From NCBI GenBank assembly GCA_026545765.1, contig JAIFAC010000196.1, positions 62,001 through 126,000 on the forward strand: a DNA stretch of 64,000 nt. The letters run 5' to 3'. The notes below the pieces were generated by a model, which was not told the DNA's origin, did not search any database, and saw only the letters and a list, made by a program, of their open reading frames with translations. Source of the stretch: Plantago major (lineage: Eukaryota; Streptophyta; Magnoliopsida; Lamiales; Plantaginaceae). Made by a program: the position numbers and the translations under genes. The number at the start of each line of letters is the position of its first letter. Within the stretch, counting starts at the first letter, position 1. Of this stretch, positions 10,654 through 22,273 are shown piece by piece.

Positions 10654-12001
10654 TGTGATGTGACAATGAAATGTGCGATATAGCATGCTTTTAGACCCTC
10701 TTTTTTTTGCCTTAGAGGCAATATTTGTATCGTTTTATGGTCAATTACCAACTTCGCGTGTTTTCTGCAGGTCATGATCGTGTTTTTGAGGAAATTGCAC
10801 GATTTCAGGCACCAAAACGACATAATTGTGCGAAATCGAGAAAGTTTTAATATGCCGGATTGACCGTTGCACGGAGTTCGAGGAGTAAAAACATGTCATG
10901 CGACCAACCAATGCGAAGATAATTGAAGATGCAACAACTTTGTAGAAGACCACTTTTCGAGGAAACAAAGTAACGAAGCCCGAAATTGAAGAACAAAGGA
11001 AACAAATTCGAAGTTGGAGGAATCGCGCTCTGCGGTCCCCTGTGGACCGCAGAAGGGTGCTTGCAGTCCCCTATGGACCGCAGTCAAGCATCTGTTTTCT
11101 TCTGGGTCTGTTTCTTGGCCTGTTAGGCTAAGGCCCGCCTTCTTAAACCTTCCTTAATGGTCAATGGCGGCCAGAGCACGAAATTTCCAGTATAAATAAG
11201 ACTTCAGGGGTCTCATAATTGTACACCGCTCATAAAGCAAGCTCTCGAAAGAGAGAACCAGTCCTCGGGGAAGTGAAACCCCAAAACCGCTGGCTGTCGA
11301 TAACCTAGAAGGAGCATGAAGACATTAGAGACTAAGCTTCTTCTTTTCCTTCTCTTCTTGTTTTCGATTTCTGCTAGTAGTATTACTATGAGTAGCTAAT
11401 TTTCTCTTGTAAAGGCGAACCGCCGTAACTCTGCTTTTGCTACTTCTTTATATACCGTGATATATTAATGAATTAGTTTTAAAATGTAATTTTGTACTTG
11501 TTCTTCATTTGTCCGATTCTTTACGTGGGAAATCCTTGCTAATTATGACTTGGTAACGGACTTCATGTTATCCTGTGTGATTTGCCTGAAAGCGTGAGGA
11601 GATAGTGTGTTGAGTGACACAACACATTGTTAGTATAAGTGAAGGTGTCTGGATTAACTACGACTTAATCCTTTTGGCATGTTTCTTTGCTGCCTGTAGA
11701 CGGCTAGTACGTTGTTTGATTCTAAGTAGTTGGGAGTAGCATAGCAGAGGGAGGTCGGGGATCCTTTACTTCTTCTCACCATCGATTTCATAAAGTCAAT
11801 TAGGGTTTACTGCGAATCAATCAATCAATCTGTCTGCAATCATTTTGTTTACTTTCTGCATACAATTTAATTACGATATTTGCTTGTTCCTATACTAATT
11901 GTCCGTGGAGAACGACATCCCGAGTCAGCTTTCCGCTATAAACTTTAGATTTGAGGACTTCCAACTTATAAATTTAATCTTGATTGTATTTAGGGATTAC
12001 A
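10654..12001 (+). repeat. Gypsy 3' LTR
   Basis: Begins TGTGATGTGACAATG directly after the polypurine tract and ends at GGGATTACA (12001). Length is about 1.35 kb. A TATA-like AGTATAAATAAG lies near 11190 in the position of an LTR promoter, and GTGGAGAACGACATCCCGAG near 11905 is a common landmark near gypsy LTR ends. Two short hairpins lie at 11030-11082. Immediately to its right an unrelated ORF begins mid-frame, showing that the LTR end is an insertion junction. Confidence 0.7.
11030..11082. repeat. Pair of tandem GC-rich hairpins in the LTR
   Basis: CTGCGGTCC-CCTGT-GGACCGCAG (11030-11052) is a perfect 9-bp stem, followed about 7 bp later by an imperfect second copy (TGCAGTCC-CCTAT-GGACCGCA). 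They lie upstream of the TATA-like sequence and could act as a protein-binding or RNA-structure element. Confidence 0.8.
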
Positions 12002-12002
12002 G

Positions 12003-13034
12003 GTTCTACAACGAATATCGAAATCTCTGAGTGCACATCAAAATGCAGAGAAATCCACTCCCACTGAAGAACAACAGGAAAGCACACAAGTAGGGGGAGA
12101 AGGATCTGCTCCTGTAGAAAAGGAAACCCCTCACTCTGGGGAAGAATCCTCTCACTATGAGGATGCTATGTATGAGAATGATTATTCGCGACACTCTGAT
12201 GCGAACATCAACAATGAGAAATTGGTTGAGGATTCTGGTGAAGAGACTCAAGGGGAAGAAGAAGATAACGAAGAAGAAGAAGAGGCTGAGGAAGAGGATG
12301 ATGAAGAAGAGGATGTTGTTGCATCTGCTGAGCCAAGACGAAATGATGAGGTAAATTCTTCTTCTCGGTCTCAGGATTCTACTTTTGATGATGAGGAATT
12401 TTCTGTGAAGTTTTACACTAAAGAAGTTAGTGAAAAATGGGATGAAATTAAGGATAGGGGAATGTGGCCTGAAGCAACTATCATCGAGGATGTGTACAAA
12501 AAGTACAATGTTTATGAGTTTCTGGAGAGTAGGGGAGTCCTTTATACTGTGATTAATCTAGATGACTATGCACCTAGTGTTGTGAAGGAAATTTATGCCA
12601 ACATGTCTGATAACTTCTCTGATGAAGATGCTCCTATATTTGCCATATCTTATGTTCGAGGCAAGGTGTATAGCTTCTCTGTTGGTAGGATTAATCACTA
12701 TTTAGGTACTCCTAATGTTGAGGAAGGAGAACTTGGTGTGGACTGGAATGATCTAATCAAAGTGCTAACTGGTGGTCAGGTTACTGTGTGGGATAAGGAG
12801 TTTATGGGCAAGGATGATACATATCTTGTGTCTGTGCTGTTTAGGTTATGTATCAACAATTCGCTCCCAACCACAAATGCCAATCTTATCTCCACCAGTG
12901 CTGCTGATCTCATGTGCAGAATGGTTACTGGGATGAACTCAATCTTGGTAAAAGGATTATCAGCCATCTGGGCACCTTCAAGTTTACAGGAGGACAAGGC
13001 AAACTTATCTAGCCTTCTGCTTTATATGGTTTGA
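12003..13034 (+). pseudogene. ORF with putative plant transposon protein domain, 5'-truncated
   Basis: The frame is already open at the LTR junction (12003) and runs to 13034. Codons before the first ATG (12168) are Glu/Ser/Thr-rich, then an acidic run at about 12240-12330. The rest contains VLYTVINLDDYAPSVVKEIY, YVRGKVYSFSVGRINHYLG and a region near the end on LCINNSLPTT. This resembles the uncharacterised 'putative plant transposon protein' domain (PF20167-like) found in many retrotransposon-associated proteins. After 13034 the similarity continues in another frame (about 13030-13140), so the copy is frameshifted. Its 5' part was removed by the gypsy insertion. Function is unknown. Confidence 0.6.
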
Positions 13035-13334
13035 TTTGTGAACAAGGGTTTAAGAAAGGGAAAGGTGACAAGCTTGTGAAGAAGTTTCATGCCCTGGGTA
13101 TACTTGTTCAGCTTCTGGGAGGAATTAGGAAGCATGATCTTCCTTGGGTTTGAAAATGTACCAGAAGAGCGAGCCATCGTCGCTGAGATTGTCATGGGAT
13201 AACACTGCTGCACCAAATGTTGTTCGACCAGCCACAACAGGGGACAAAGCTCTCCTTGATCAGATTGAAAGCATGGATGGACAGATAGCAAGACTGCTAA
13301 ATGTTCGAAGAAATCTGATGAGTCTCCTCTCATC

Positions 13335-13652
13335 ATAACAAGGGGGAGAATGATTTGAACAATGATCTCTTTTTGGAGAAAACACTTGTTATTTTTTGCT
13401 AGTCTGTAATATTTTAATGCTTAGAACAAATATGCATGTGGATGCTTTTATGATTAGTATGTTATGTTCTGTGCTTTCTGTGCTTTCATGATATGCTATA
13501 CTTTGTGTTATTTGACTATTTGTTCTTAGTATAAATAAGTGTGTTTATCAGATTAAGGGGGAGTTCTTCTCTTGAGGGGGAGTATCTCTGATTGTATACA
13601 GGTTGCAGGTGTTCTGAGGTGGTGTTGTGAAGAAAGGCAAAAGGGGGAGATT
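13335..13652 (+). other. Spacer with multiple polypurine tracts
   Basis: Four AAGGGGGAG-like purine tracts occur at about 13341, 13553, 13576 and 13640, the last directly before the LTR. Repeated polypurine tracts upstream of the 3' LTR are a described trait of Sirevirus copia elements. This links the ORF at 12.0-13.0 kb and the LTR at 13.65 kb into one element. Confidence 0.6.
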
Positions 13653-14520
13653 GAAAATGCAAGATACAGTAACTGTTGTCATAACAAGGATATTAGTTTA
13701 CTATCAATGTTTGCCCAACAATGAATGTTCTGTCTGTTGCACTTTATTTTCTATAAATAAGGATTTTGCCTTTATTCACTAACTTAACCTTGTTCCACGA
13801 TTTTAGTTGTTTGATTGTGTTATAGGAACATGTTTGGAATGAATCGAGGAAGGAGGAATGAGATATGAAGATTTAGGGAAGGAAAGATTTTGAAGATCTA
13901 AAGAAGGTATGTAATATGCTGAAAGAATGAATTATGAGAAAACAAGGGAAGATCTTATGCAAGGCAACAAGAACTATGAAGCATCTCTTCTGGACGTTCA
14001 AGACTCTATAAATACAAAAGATGGTTCATTGTTTCAAGTGTGCAAGAATAGAGCTAGTCGACTATATACACATCATACTCTCTGTCTTGTACTTTAGTTA
14101 AACTTTACGTTATATTCTGTATGTCTAGTGCGTAACCTAGATACTTTAGTGGGGAGTATAACTTGGGTAGTTGTTTTGGGTACACCTATTTAGCTTTTAC
14201 AGTTTAAGGTTTCTGACTTGTAGAAACTTAAACCTAGTTTCATTAATCCTCTTTCATTGATAGTGGATATTTTGCCCAAGGCACGTACCTGCTAAGATTT
14301 ATTCCGGGTCTCTTTACTTTTCGCTGTGTTCTGATTATTTACTGTGTTTCAGTAGTATTGTTAGGACAACATTAGTCATTACAGTGATCTTTTACTTAGT
14401 CAGAGTCTGCATATCTTTAAATGTTTGCATAACATTGTTCTTAATAGTGTGTTAGAAGTACAGAGTTTCGGTCCTTTAATTCTTTCATATTGTAATGAAT
14501 GTGTTACGCTTAGTGGAAGA
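13653..14520 (+). repeat. Copia (Sirevirus-like) 3' LTR
   Basis: Starts after AAAGGGGGAGAT with TGAAAATGCAAG. It contains a TATA-like CTATAAATAC near 14010 and a stretch shared with the minus-strand LTR at 0.6-1.65 kb (TTCCACGATTTTAG near 13795). The right end is uncertain (somewhere between 14350 and 14520); no TSD could be tested because the left half of the element is gone. Confidence 0.5.
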
Positions 14521-14559
14521 ATTCTTCCCAAACACATGTCGCCAATCAAGCAAAACATA

Positions 14560-14870
14560 CTAACAAAGATAATCGCTCCTCAAATAAGAACGCCACATAG
14601 ATAGATAGCTACCTACGGGAAAAAGAAGCTTAAAGAGCGAATACACTCCAATCATTTATATCTAAGATGGAAGCCACTTCACAAACAAGAAATGATCCCC
14701 CAGCAAAAATGCTAAAAGAGCAAAAATGCTCCAGCTTATTACCTCGAAGAGAAAGACTGCTCCAACCATTTTCCTCTAAGAGCAAAGCCGCTCCATAGAG
14801 AAGAAATGCTCCCGTAGCTAAAATGCTAAAAGAGCAAAAGCGCTCCAGCTTATTACATCAAAGAGCAAAA
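14560..14870. repeat. Degenerate minisatellite block I (AGAGCAAAAATGCTCC type)
   Basis: Repeated short units with the dyad AGC-n-GCT (GAGCAAAAATGCTCC, AGAGCAAAAGCGCTCC) alternate with a CAGCTTATTACCTCGAAGAG-like spacer. No ORF. Confidence 0.7.
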
Positions 14871-15260
14871 CTGCTACCCATAGCAAGAATGATGCTACCA
14901 TAGAAAATATGCTAATGTAGCAAATATGCTACCCATAGCGCGAAAGCTACCCATAGCAAGAAATATGCTACGGTAGAAAATATTCTACTCATAGCAACAA
15001 ATATGCTACCGTAGCAAATATGCTACTCATAGCAAGAAAGCTACCCATAGCAAGAAATATGCTACCATAGCAAATATGTTACCATAGAAAATATGCTACT
15101 CATAGCAAGAAATATGCTACCGTAGCAAATATGCTACCCATAGCAAGAAATATGCTACCGTAGCAAATATTCTAATTACCAATAGCAAAATCACTCCCTA
15201 TAGCAAATATGCTACTCATAGCAATAACGCTCCCATAGCAACACTACTTCCCATAGCAAG
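14871..15260. repeat. Minisatellite block II (TAGCAA-ATATGCTACC, ~38-bp unit)
   Basis: At least eight repeats built from TAGCAAGAAATATGCTACC and TAGCAAATATGCTACCC subunits. The best copies (about 15040-15170) give a 38-bp higher-order unit. Each subunit contains the dyad TAGCA...TGCTA, so single strands could fold into a row of hairpins. It grades into block I, which uses GAGCA...TGCTC in the same place. Confidence 0.85.
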
Positions 15261-15599
15261 AATTCTCCTAGAGCTACCTACTAGAAAGTAAACGTTGCTT
15301 GCTATCCCGAAACTGCTCCAAAAACAAATAATGATGCTCCGTAGAGCAAAAAGACTCCAGCTTATGACATCGAGACAAACACAGGAAGAAAAAATTACTC
15401 GCCACCATAAGCCCGAGTCTACTCACGTTACAAACAAGCATACATGCATTCAAAATATCAAAACACCTCTTTAAGAGGTATGCGAAAAATATATATTACC
15501 AACTTTCATCACAGAAAGATACTATAAACACAAGAATCTCATTCTCTAAAATATTGAATTTCAACATCAAGCCTCCATACATAATAACGAAAAGCCTAG

Positions 15600-16090
15600 C
15601 TTTTCAACCGGGTCTGATTACATACAAAAGTCGGTCCCAACTCCTTATAAGGTCTTTAGAAGCCATCCTCCAAGGCTTCTAAGACTACATACAAGTTCTT
15701 CAGAAGCCGTAGTCCAAGTATCCTAGAGCTCCTTCCAAGGTCTTCAGAAGTCATCTTCGAATGCTTCTAAGACTCCTTCCAAGCTCTTCAAAAGCCATCC
15801 TCCAAGGCTTCTAGGGATCCTTTCAAGGTCTTCAAAAGTCATCATCGAATGCTTCTGAGACTCCTTCGTAGCTCTTGAGAAGCCAAGCGTTCTAAAGCTC
15901 CTACCAAGCTCTCAGGAGACTACTCTCCAGCTCTTCGGAAAGCTACTCTTGAGCTCCCCTCTTGAAAAGCTACTTGAGCTCCCATCAAGCTCTCAAGGCT
16001 GCCCTTTAGCTTGGGAAGCACCGCCAAGCTCCAACCAAGCTCTCAGAGACCACTCGAGCTCCTAGCTAGCTCTAGGAAGTCAAGTCCTCG
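15600..16090. repeat. Degenerate repeat block III (AGAAGCC / GGCTTCT type)
   Basis: Imperfect repeats of about 45-60 bp with phrases such as TCTTCAGAAGCCATCCTCC and AAGGCTTCTAAGACTCC. Towards the right the unit changes to GAGCTCC / CTCTCAGGAG forms. Again an AGC...GCT dyad is the conserved core. No ORF or splice signals. Confidence 0.7.
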
Positions 16091-16420
16091 TGTTGCACCC
16101 TCAAGGCCATTTTTATTTATTTTCTCCATGAATTCAAGTTAGAATTGGTCACAATTTAGTAAAATGAACTGGTGAAGCTTCTAATATTCAAACTATAATT
16201 ACCTTCTCTTTATTTGCAAAATGAGTCACATTTATTTCTTAAAAGGATTGCGATGATCTTAATATGTATCCATCACATCAATTTATAGAGTTAAGCTAGG
16301 TTTGTTTATTTTCCTATTGCAATATCCTTAAAAGTTATCTATGCCGATAAATTAATTATATAAATTGTTTAAGGACTAGATTATAAGAATATGTGTGCAT
16401 GTTACCTGGCTTTTAGTATG
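16091..16420. other. Plain AT-rich sequence, nothing recognised
   Basis: Flank between the minisatellite blocks and the Mutator-like element; no ORF, repeat or RNA gene seen. Confidence 0.5.
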
Positions 16421-18195
16421 ATAATAAGACGGCAAAAAGGCATAGATGATCCTAAAGTTTAGGGGGTTTGGCGCACGCAGCGCAACGTTTGTCCGTCCTG
16501 GCATATCTAGTCCCAATATTATAAAAATGTACGAACAGACTTTGATAATTTGACTTTGATCATTGTGGCATGCAAGTCAACGGATCAAACTCAATTTTAA
16601 CTGCCAACTCATCAATTTCGGAAAAGAAAATTAAAAATAAATTTAAAATTCTAAACAGTAAATTAAAATGGTAAAATAAAATTAAAATTTCAGAAAAAAA
16701 TATAAAAGATAAAATTAAATTAAAAACAAACACACACGTTGGACATAATATTTCTAGCAGTAATCAAGCGACACAAACTGTTAAACAAAATCAAAATCTC
16801 ATAATTAATCGATAAGCATTAATTGATGAGAGCACGGAGAAATATCTCAGTCCGATCAGTTCGCTTGATCAGGTCCTTAGCCATGAACTAATAGGGGCAA
16901 CCGAAAGCTGCCACTAGCTTATGAATCTTGTAGAACAGATTCATACGTGGTAATCTGAGAAATTGAGCTGCTCCACCCCAACTCCATCGGATCAGGCTTA
17001 TTCCTAGAGAATGATTACTAATTACCAATTGGAACAATAATGCAAGGAAATAGAACATAGATTGCAGAAAGTAAATCAAATGGTTTAGGGTTTTGTATCG
17101 TACCATTGGGAAATCGAAACTGGACATTGTTTGCTACTTGATCTTCTAAGGCGAATCAGAGGATGGATCAGAAAGAAAAGAAAGTAATCAGATTTATGTA
17201 CACCACCTGTTTGATGTATTGCCTGTGCAAGTTGATGTTTTTCATTTTTGAGGTTGGTCTGTCCAATAAAAACTTTCTTGTTGAATTTTTATTTTTTCCT
17301 TTAACTTTTTTAAATATATTTTCTGGAATTTTAATTTAATTTTAACTTTTTTATTTATTTGATGGAATTTAATTTAGTTTTACCTTTTTTGTTTATTTTC
17401 TGGAATTTTAATTTTATTTTACCATTTTCTTTTTCAAAATGATGAGATGGCAGTCAAAATTGCATTTGACCTGTTGACTTACATGCCATGTCAGCAGTCA
17501 AAGTCAACACTACTAAAAAACATGAATTATTGTAACAGCTAAATGCTGTCACAAATTGGGGTTTCCTGTCATTATATCACTAATAATGACAAAGAATCAT
17601 AAAAAGGGTCACAAAACGCAAATGTGGAGAATAGATTTAGTTTTGACGGGCTGTCAGGAATAGATTATTTTGTGACAACCATTATTAACAGCACTCTGAC
17701 ACAAATTGGTTTGTCCTTCACGCGCCCCGCCTATCTCATATTATATAATATCCTATTCCTTACAGCTATCTTTACAACTTGTTGTAAACAATTATAGAAT
17801 ACATCTTTAAACAAATGTGAAATACAATAAAAATACATTTATAATGTTAATATCGTCACAATTTATGTGTATTTCTCCACGATCCGCAGTATGCCTCACT
17901 TTATATTTCGATGATAGCTATCATTAATTAGGATTGATAGATGCCATTAATTAGGCTATATTTTTTTACATTCTGGTAATAATTTGTATAAGATTTAGTA
18001 CATAATTATAGAAGGATGCTCATAATTAACCAAACTGTATGATATTATTAATACTTGCAATTCATAATCATATCCACAATTACATCACTTTTGCTGAATA
18101 CAAAAGGTAATAGCTGAAGAAAACAATGTATTTTATTTGATATATATACATCACTTTGCCAATTACATCACTATATCAATCCCATATCCAAGTTC

Positions 18196-18345
18196 CTAAC
18201 TCAATGTGGCCAAAACACTTGCACAATGCAAAATTCCACCAGCTTGAAGAATGAGGCTTTTCTTTGCATTCTCTCGATCCTCATCATCGAATTGGTCAGC
18301 TCCAAATGCTTGTAAGCAAGGCATGTGTCCTCCTTGCACCTATCC
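18196..18345 (-). pseudogene. Captured NPF (NRT1/PTR) transporter exon fragment
   Basis: The minus strand encodes QGGHMPCLQAFGADQFDDED, the hallmark loop of plant NPF nitrate/peptide transporters (family consensus QGGHKPC-QAFGADQFD). It is followed by a Leu/Ala-rich stretch (GGILHCASVLATLS) in place of the next membrane helix, then a stop at 18196-18198. One exon-sized piece of about 48 codons remains of a protein normally near 550-600 residues, so no transport function is possible. It lies inside the CACTA element near its left end, which points to gene capture. Confidence 0.8.
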
Positions 18346-18684
18346 TATAAAAAATGCTAAGTAATGAGACTTTCATCATAATAAAATATTGGAGGCTTGA
18401 ATTAAGGAAGGTTGTGGGGAACATACAAGTCAATTGAACTCATTATAGATTTTTTTTTTTTTTTTTTTTTGACCATCATCTTTCTTGAGATAATCCCTAC
18501 ATCACTATGTAAGTACTAGACTACCAGTAAGCTCACTATGCATCATACTCTACGATCGTTCTACATACCAAGAAGAATTACACTAAATAAATCACAATAT
18601 ATAGCATAACCAACAGCCATTGCTAACGCATGCATCTAATTTCTCAAAGATAGAAAAACAAAGAAGAAAGGATCGTAATCTCTA

Positions 18685-19166
18685 ACCTCTTCGCATTCTC
18701 CTCTAGCGCATAAAGACACCGGTAGTGTTCATTAGCGCATTTATACATGTATGAAGCATTTAAGACCTGAAAGAATCAACATGGAGCTATAGAATTAGAA
18801 TAACGGAAAACAGTTTCACATGTTCTTCAACCTGATTTTGTAATTCAACAAGGTTTAATTCTACCTGAAAGGGGAAAGAGTACAAGGGCACGAATTAAGG
18901 CCATACCTTAACCTCGCTCATGAAAGAACTCAGATGTACTCCATTGCTTCCGTATGACCGGCTATATCCATCAAGTTAATGCAAAACATTTATTAGTGCA
19001 ACAAGTTGGCGTATGGTGTCATATCAAGTCCCACTTCGATGCATCAGAAGATGTCTTCATTATGGACGGTTAGATATAAGAAGGAAATGGTGACACGTAC
19101 CTTTCCGTATGGTGAGACCAGTTGTTGGAGAGTTGAAATTCGTTCACTGACCTTCTCTTTCTTTTC
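18685..19166 (-). pseudogene. Captured bHLH transcription-factor fragment (several exons)
   Basis: The exon at 19166-19101 (22 codons, acceptor TAG before it and donor GTACGT after it) encodes VSERISTLQQLVSPYGK, the helix 1-loop part of the plant bHLH domain. The next piece (about 18960-18907) gives EAMEYI then FFHERG in a shifted frame, matching helix 2 (consensus EAM-YI-FLHEQV), followed by a GTATGG donor. The exon at about 18770-18685 gives VLNASYMYKCANEHYR, in the place of the C-terminal segment of this group. The basic DNA-contact region is only partly present. Truncated and frameshifted; presumably a passenger of the CACTA element. Confidence 0.65.
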
Positions 19167-19645
19167 CTACAGCCAAGGTATGTTTAATGTTTAATTGTAA
19201 TGTAGAAAATCATGGATATATTGATCACCGGATTTACAGAGAAAGATGGAGAAGAGGACAACAAATTATTGAAGGATGAAGCTCATGAGGCTTGAAGTGG
19301 TTAAAGTAGAGCTAGTTTTGAGTACAAAGGAGCTATTTACTGAAGAATACAACTGCTCGATTTGTTTATGAAGAAACATAACATAAGAATGAGTAACCAA
19401 GTAAAAGTGACTAGAAATTTATCCAAAAGTCAAGTTCAGTAATTGAACTCTTGGATATCAACATTTAAGCTAAGAATAGCTCCTGGATGGAGAGCAAATT
19501 TTGTTAATTGGTTCTAACATGATAAATTTTAACACTTGATCTTACATACATTGTAACTTTTAACTTGGGTATGTAGAATGAAGAAAAAGCAAATATGTAA
19601 CTAACTAGTTATAAATCGTAAAGGAAAAAATGAGAAGTTGCTAAC

Positions 19646-20430
19646 CTTGGAAGAGAGAGGTACATCGGTCTTGACACGCTTCGACATCATGTCCATAAAG
19701 TCGTTGGCTCAGGTGATGGGACTTCGTTTGTTACATCATTTTATTTCTTTGTCATATTTATTTGTTCTCTCACATATAAATTTAAGAAACTTTTCGGTGA
19801 ATATAAAACAGGAAATGAACCAAACAAAGATAAAGGACAGGTAAAGCAAAAAGGACTGTAAGATATCAATTTGTCTAGTTAATAAGAAACTCATGTAAAC
19901 AGCAAACCAATCCAAACAAAATTACAAAGACGATACCGTAAAAGCCTTCATGTGAATAGGAAGTACGTACGTGACCTTATAGAACAATTGAAGTACTGTA
20001 TTTCTTTGATCTCCATCCTGCAAAGCAAACAAAATATGCAAGCCATATCACTTAACCAGAAATCTACGTTTAAGCTATTCCTGCATGGATTACGAGCAGT
20101 GCCTCACCTTATTGATCCTATTTTCCATGAGTTTTAACATGGGACTATTTACAATCAAGTAGCAACCAGTCATGTACAAGAATTTATCCTGCAGTTAACT
20201 AAAGAAGTTTCAGTACTGCTAGCTCACATATGCTGCAGAGAACAAGATACAAAAATTAAGGGAAATATTAGTACATGGAGAATAAGATAATACAAAGTAT
20301 GAAGCAATAAACGCATTTACCGTTATCCAGAAAATTGATGTTATGCAAATAGTTCTTGGGACTCCACCGGACATTAAATCGCCCATATCGTTCATAGTGG
20401 CGCACTGGCCACACCGGGCGGTCCACCGCT
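19646..20430 (-). pseudogene. Unidentified captured exons
   Basis: Several short minus-strand open pieces have plausible acceptors and donors: GVPRTICITSIFWIT (about 20390-20322), DKFLYMTGCYLIVNSPMLK (about 20190-20108), DGDQRNTVLQLFYK (about 20017-19975) and MSKRVKTDVPLSSK (about 19710-19646). They read like consecutive exons of a real gene, but I do not recognise the protein, and the last could instead belong to the bHLH fragment. No long ORF. Confidence 0.4.
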
Positions 20431-20439
20431 TATTAACTA

Positions 20440-20690
20440 CTCCCTACATCTCTATCTTTACTTCCAACTTTCCTTTTTTGTTTTTCCCGATCTCAGCTTC
20501 CCATACTTGAATGGAAAAAGCTCTGTCCTACTCTATTCACCCCCTCTCATACTTTATCCGCTCTCTCTATCATACTTGTATTCATTCAGCCTTGCATTTT
20601 CTAAATTACTCTAATTATTCATATAATTAGTCTTAAAATCCGTTCCCAGCTCAATAGGAAGTTGGGTATGGGACGTAATGCTTTATAGGA
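20440..20690. mobile_element. Degraded Stowaway-like MITE
   Basis: Starts at a TA followed by CTCCCTACATCTCTATC, close to the Stowaway terminus CTCCCTCCGTCCC. It has the usual CTTTCCTTTTTTG and CTCTCATACTTTATC interior and ends near GGAAGTTGGGTATGGGACG. The right terminus is diverged, so the exact end is approximate. Confidence 0.55.
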
Positions 20691-21867
20691 AATCACCCAT
20701 CCATCACCTGATCGATTAATATATACGCAGCTAACTCTACTAACTTCCACTCGGGGAAAAAAGAAAAAAAATTTGCTTCAAACTTGAAACCCATTTAGGT
20801 GAAAAAAAATAAAGCACATGATGAAAAGAAGAATTTTTTGTCAGTATGAGTTTGCAATACCCATTACAGAACCTACAAATAGATACCCAATTTCCATTGT
20901 ATATAGAGCATATCACTATTTTAATTGCCTTAACTTATATGCCATACACCCCAACTGAATCAACCATCTTCAATCAAAATGAAGCTTCTTTAAACTTTCA
21001 CAAACATTCAAAGCCAGAATAACAATTCAGCACATCATTGTACCAAAAATTCTCATCATACGTTCCACAATAGCCACTGCAGAACCTACCAATACACACC
21101 CCCCAATTGGCATTGTTCATAGACCATAACACTCCAGCTAACCTAAATCTATATGCTAAATAGCCAATAAGATCAACTGTCTCCAATCAAAAGCTAACTA
21201 CACTCAACTCCAAAACAATTCAGATAACAGAAACACAATTACCACGAGAGGCACATATTAAACATGCAATTGATTCTATTCGATTCGAAGCAAATTCATC
21301 GGAGAAGATAGAAAGAGTACATATGGAAGAAGGAAAGAGATGGTCGCTGCATCCATGTCGAATACATCGAGAGGACTCGATTCGATTTTGTTCATATCGA
21401 ATCCATGTCCCTTGATGGAAGAAGTAAAGAGATTGTGGGTGCTTAGGGTTTTGGGTGGGGAGAGGAAGATTGGGGGCGCTAGGGATTGTGGAGAGAAAGT
21501 TTGATTTGGGAATGTAAAACCTGGAAATGAATGATTTTAAACGGGGTTAAAAAAATTGGCACCAAAACCAAACTTTTCAGATATGGGTTTTTGAAAAAAT
21601 TCATATGTAATTTGACAGCTTGCTGTCACAATATCTTCAAAATAATTAATATAAATAAGTTATTGACAGTTTGCTATCATAAATTTTGTGAGGTTCACGT
21701 GTGGGCCTGTGTCCTTATCTTATCTTGTGTCCTTGTCTTATCTTTTATATTATTATATACTCCATCACCATCGACAAGACGCTTTCTTCTCAATTCTCAA
21801 CACTTCACATTTCTTCTCATATCATCAAATAATTTCTATGTATGTATACCATCTTCCTAATACTACC

Positions 21868-22160
21868 GATAAAATTGAAGAGGTATGTTTGTATATTTAA
21901 TATTGTATGTAATTGAAATACGTTATAATGCTTAATGTATTATATATTACGTAACTTTTTAGTTAGATAAAATTGAAGAGGTATATTTGTATATTTAATA
22001 TTGTATGTAATTGAAATACGTTATACGTTTAATGTATTATATATTACGTAACTTTTTAGTTAGATAAAATTGAAGAGGTATATTTGTATATTTAATATTG
22101 TATGTAATTGAAATACGTTATACGTTTAATGTATTATATATTACGCAACTTTTTAGTTAG
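21868..22160. repeat. Three tandem copies of a ~98-bp unit
   Basis: Units start at 21868, 21966 and 22063 and differ by only a few bases. Each begins GATAAAATTGAAGAGGTAT, so each carries a potential GT splice donor, and ends TTTTTAGTTA. The array lies in the leader just before the transposase coding region; the CAG acceptor at about 22265 follows it. Confidence 0.9.
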
Positions 22161-22273
22161 AACGAAACATTTTACTAATATAACAAGAGAATGTGTGCTA
22201 ATATATTTACATTTTACCTTGCGTGATACTGTAATGATTAACACGTAATTGATTCAGCATTTCAGGGTATAAG

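Larger units (their letters stand above)
5506..12001 (+). mobile_element. Athila/Tat-type Ty3/gypsy retrotransposon relic lacking RT and integrase
   Basis: From left to right: gag (5656-6465), a charged linker (6470-7130), an aspartic protease (about 7130-7640), a further ORF to 8008, about 2.6 kb of non-coding sequence, a polypurine tract and one LTR (10654-12001). The phrases AAGCGCTTCTTGGGAGGCAA (8049-8070) and GAGGACGAGCAA followed by TTTGGGGGTG (10626-10654) are typical landmarks of the non-chromoviral gypsy lineages. No reverse transcriptase, RNase H or integrase motif was found, and no second LTR upstream. It may be a deletion derivative or a non-autonomous family; the 5' boundary is a guess. 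Confidence 0.7.

Noticed and set aside
14871..15260. CRISPR-like array
   Set aside because: Units are short, contiguous and degenerate without unique spacers, and the sequence is plant nuclear DNA; it is a minisatellite.
21531..21900. Overlapping plus-strand ORFs before the CACTA transposase
   Set aside because: Hydrophobic chance translations of an AT-rich leader; no conserved features.
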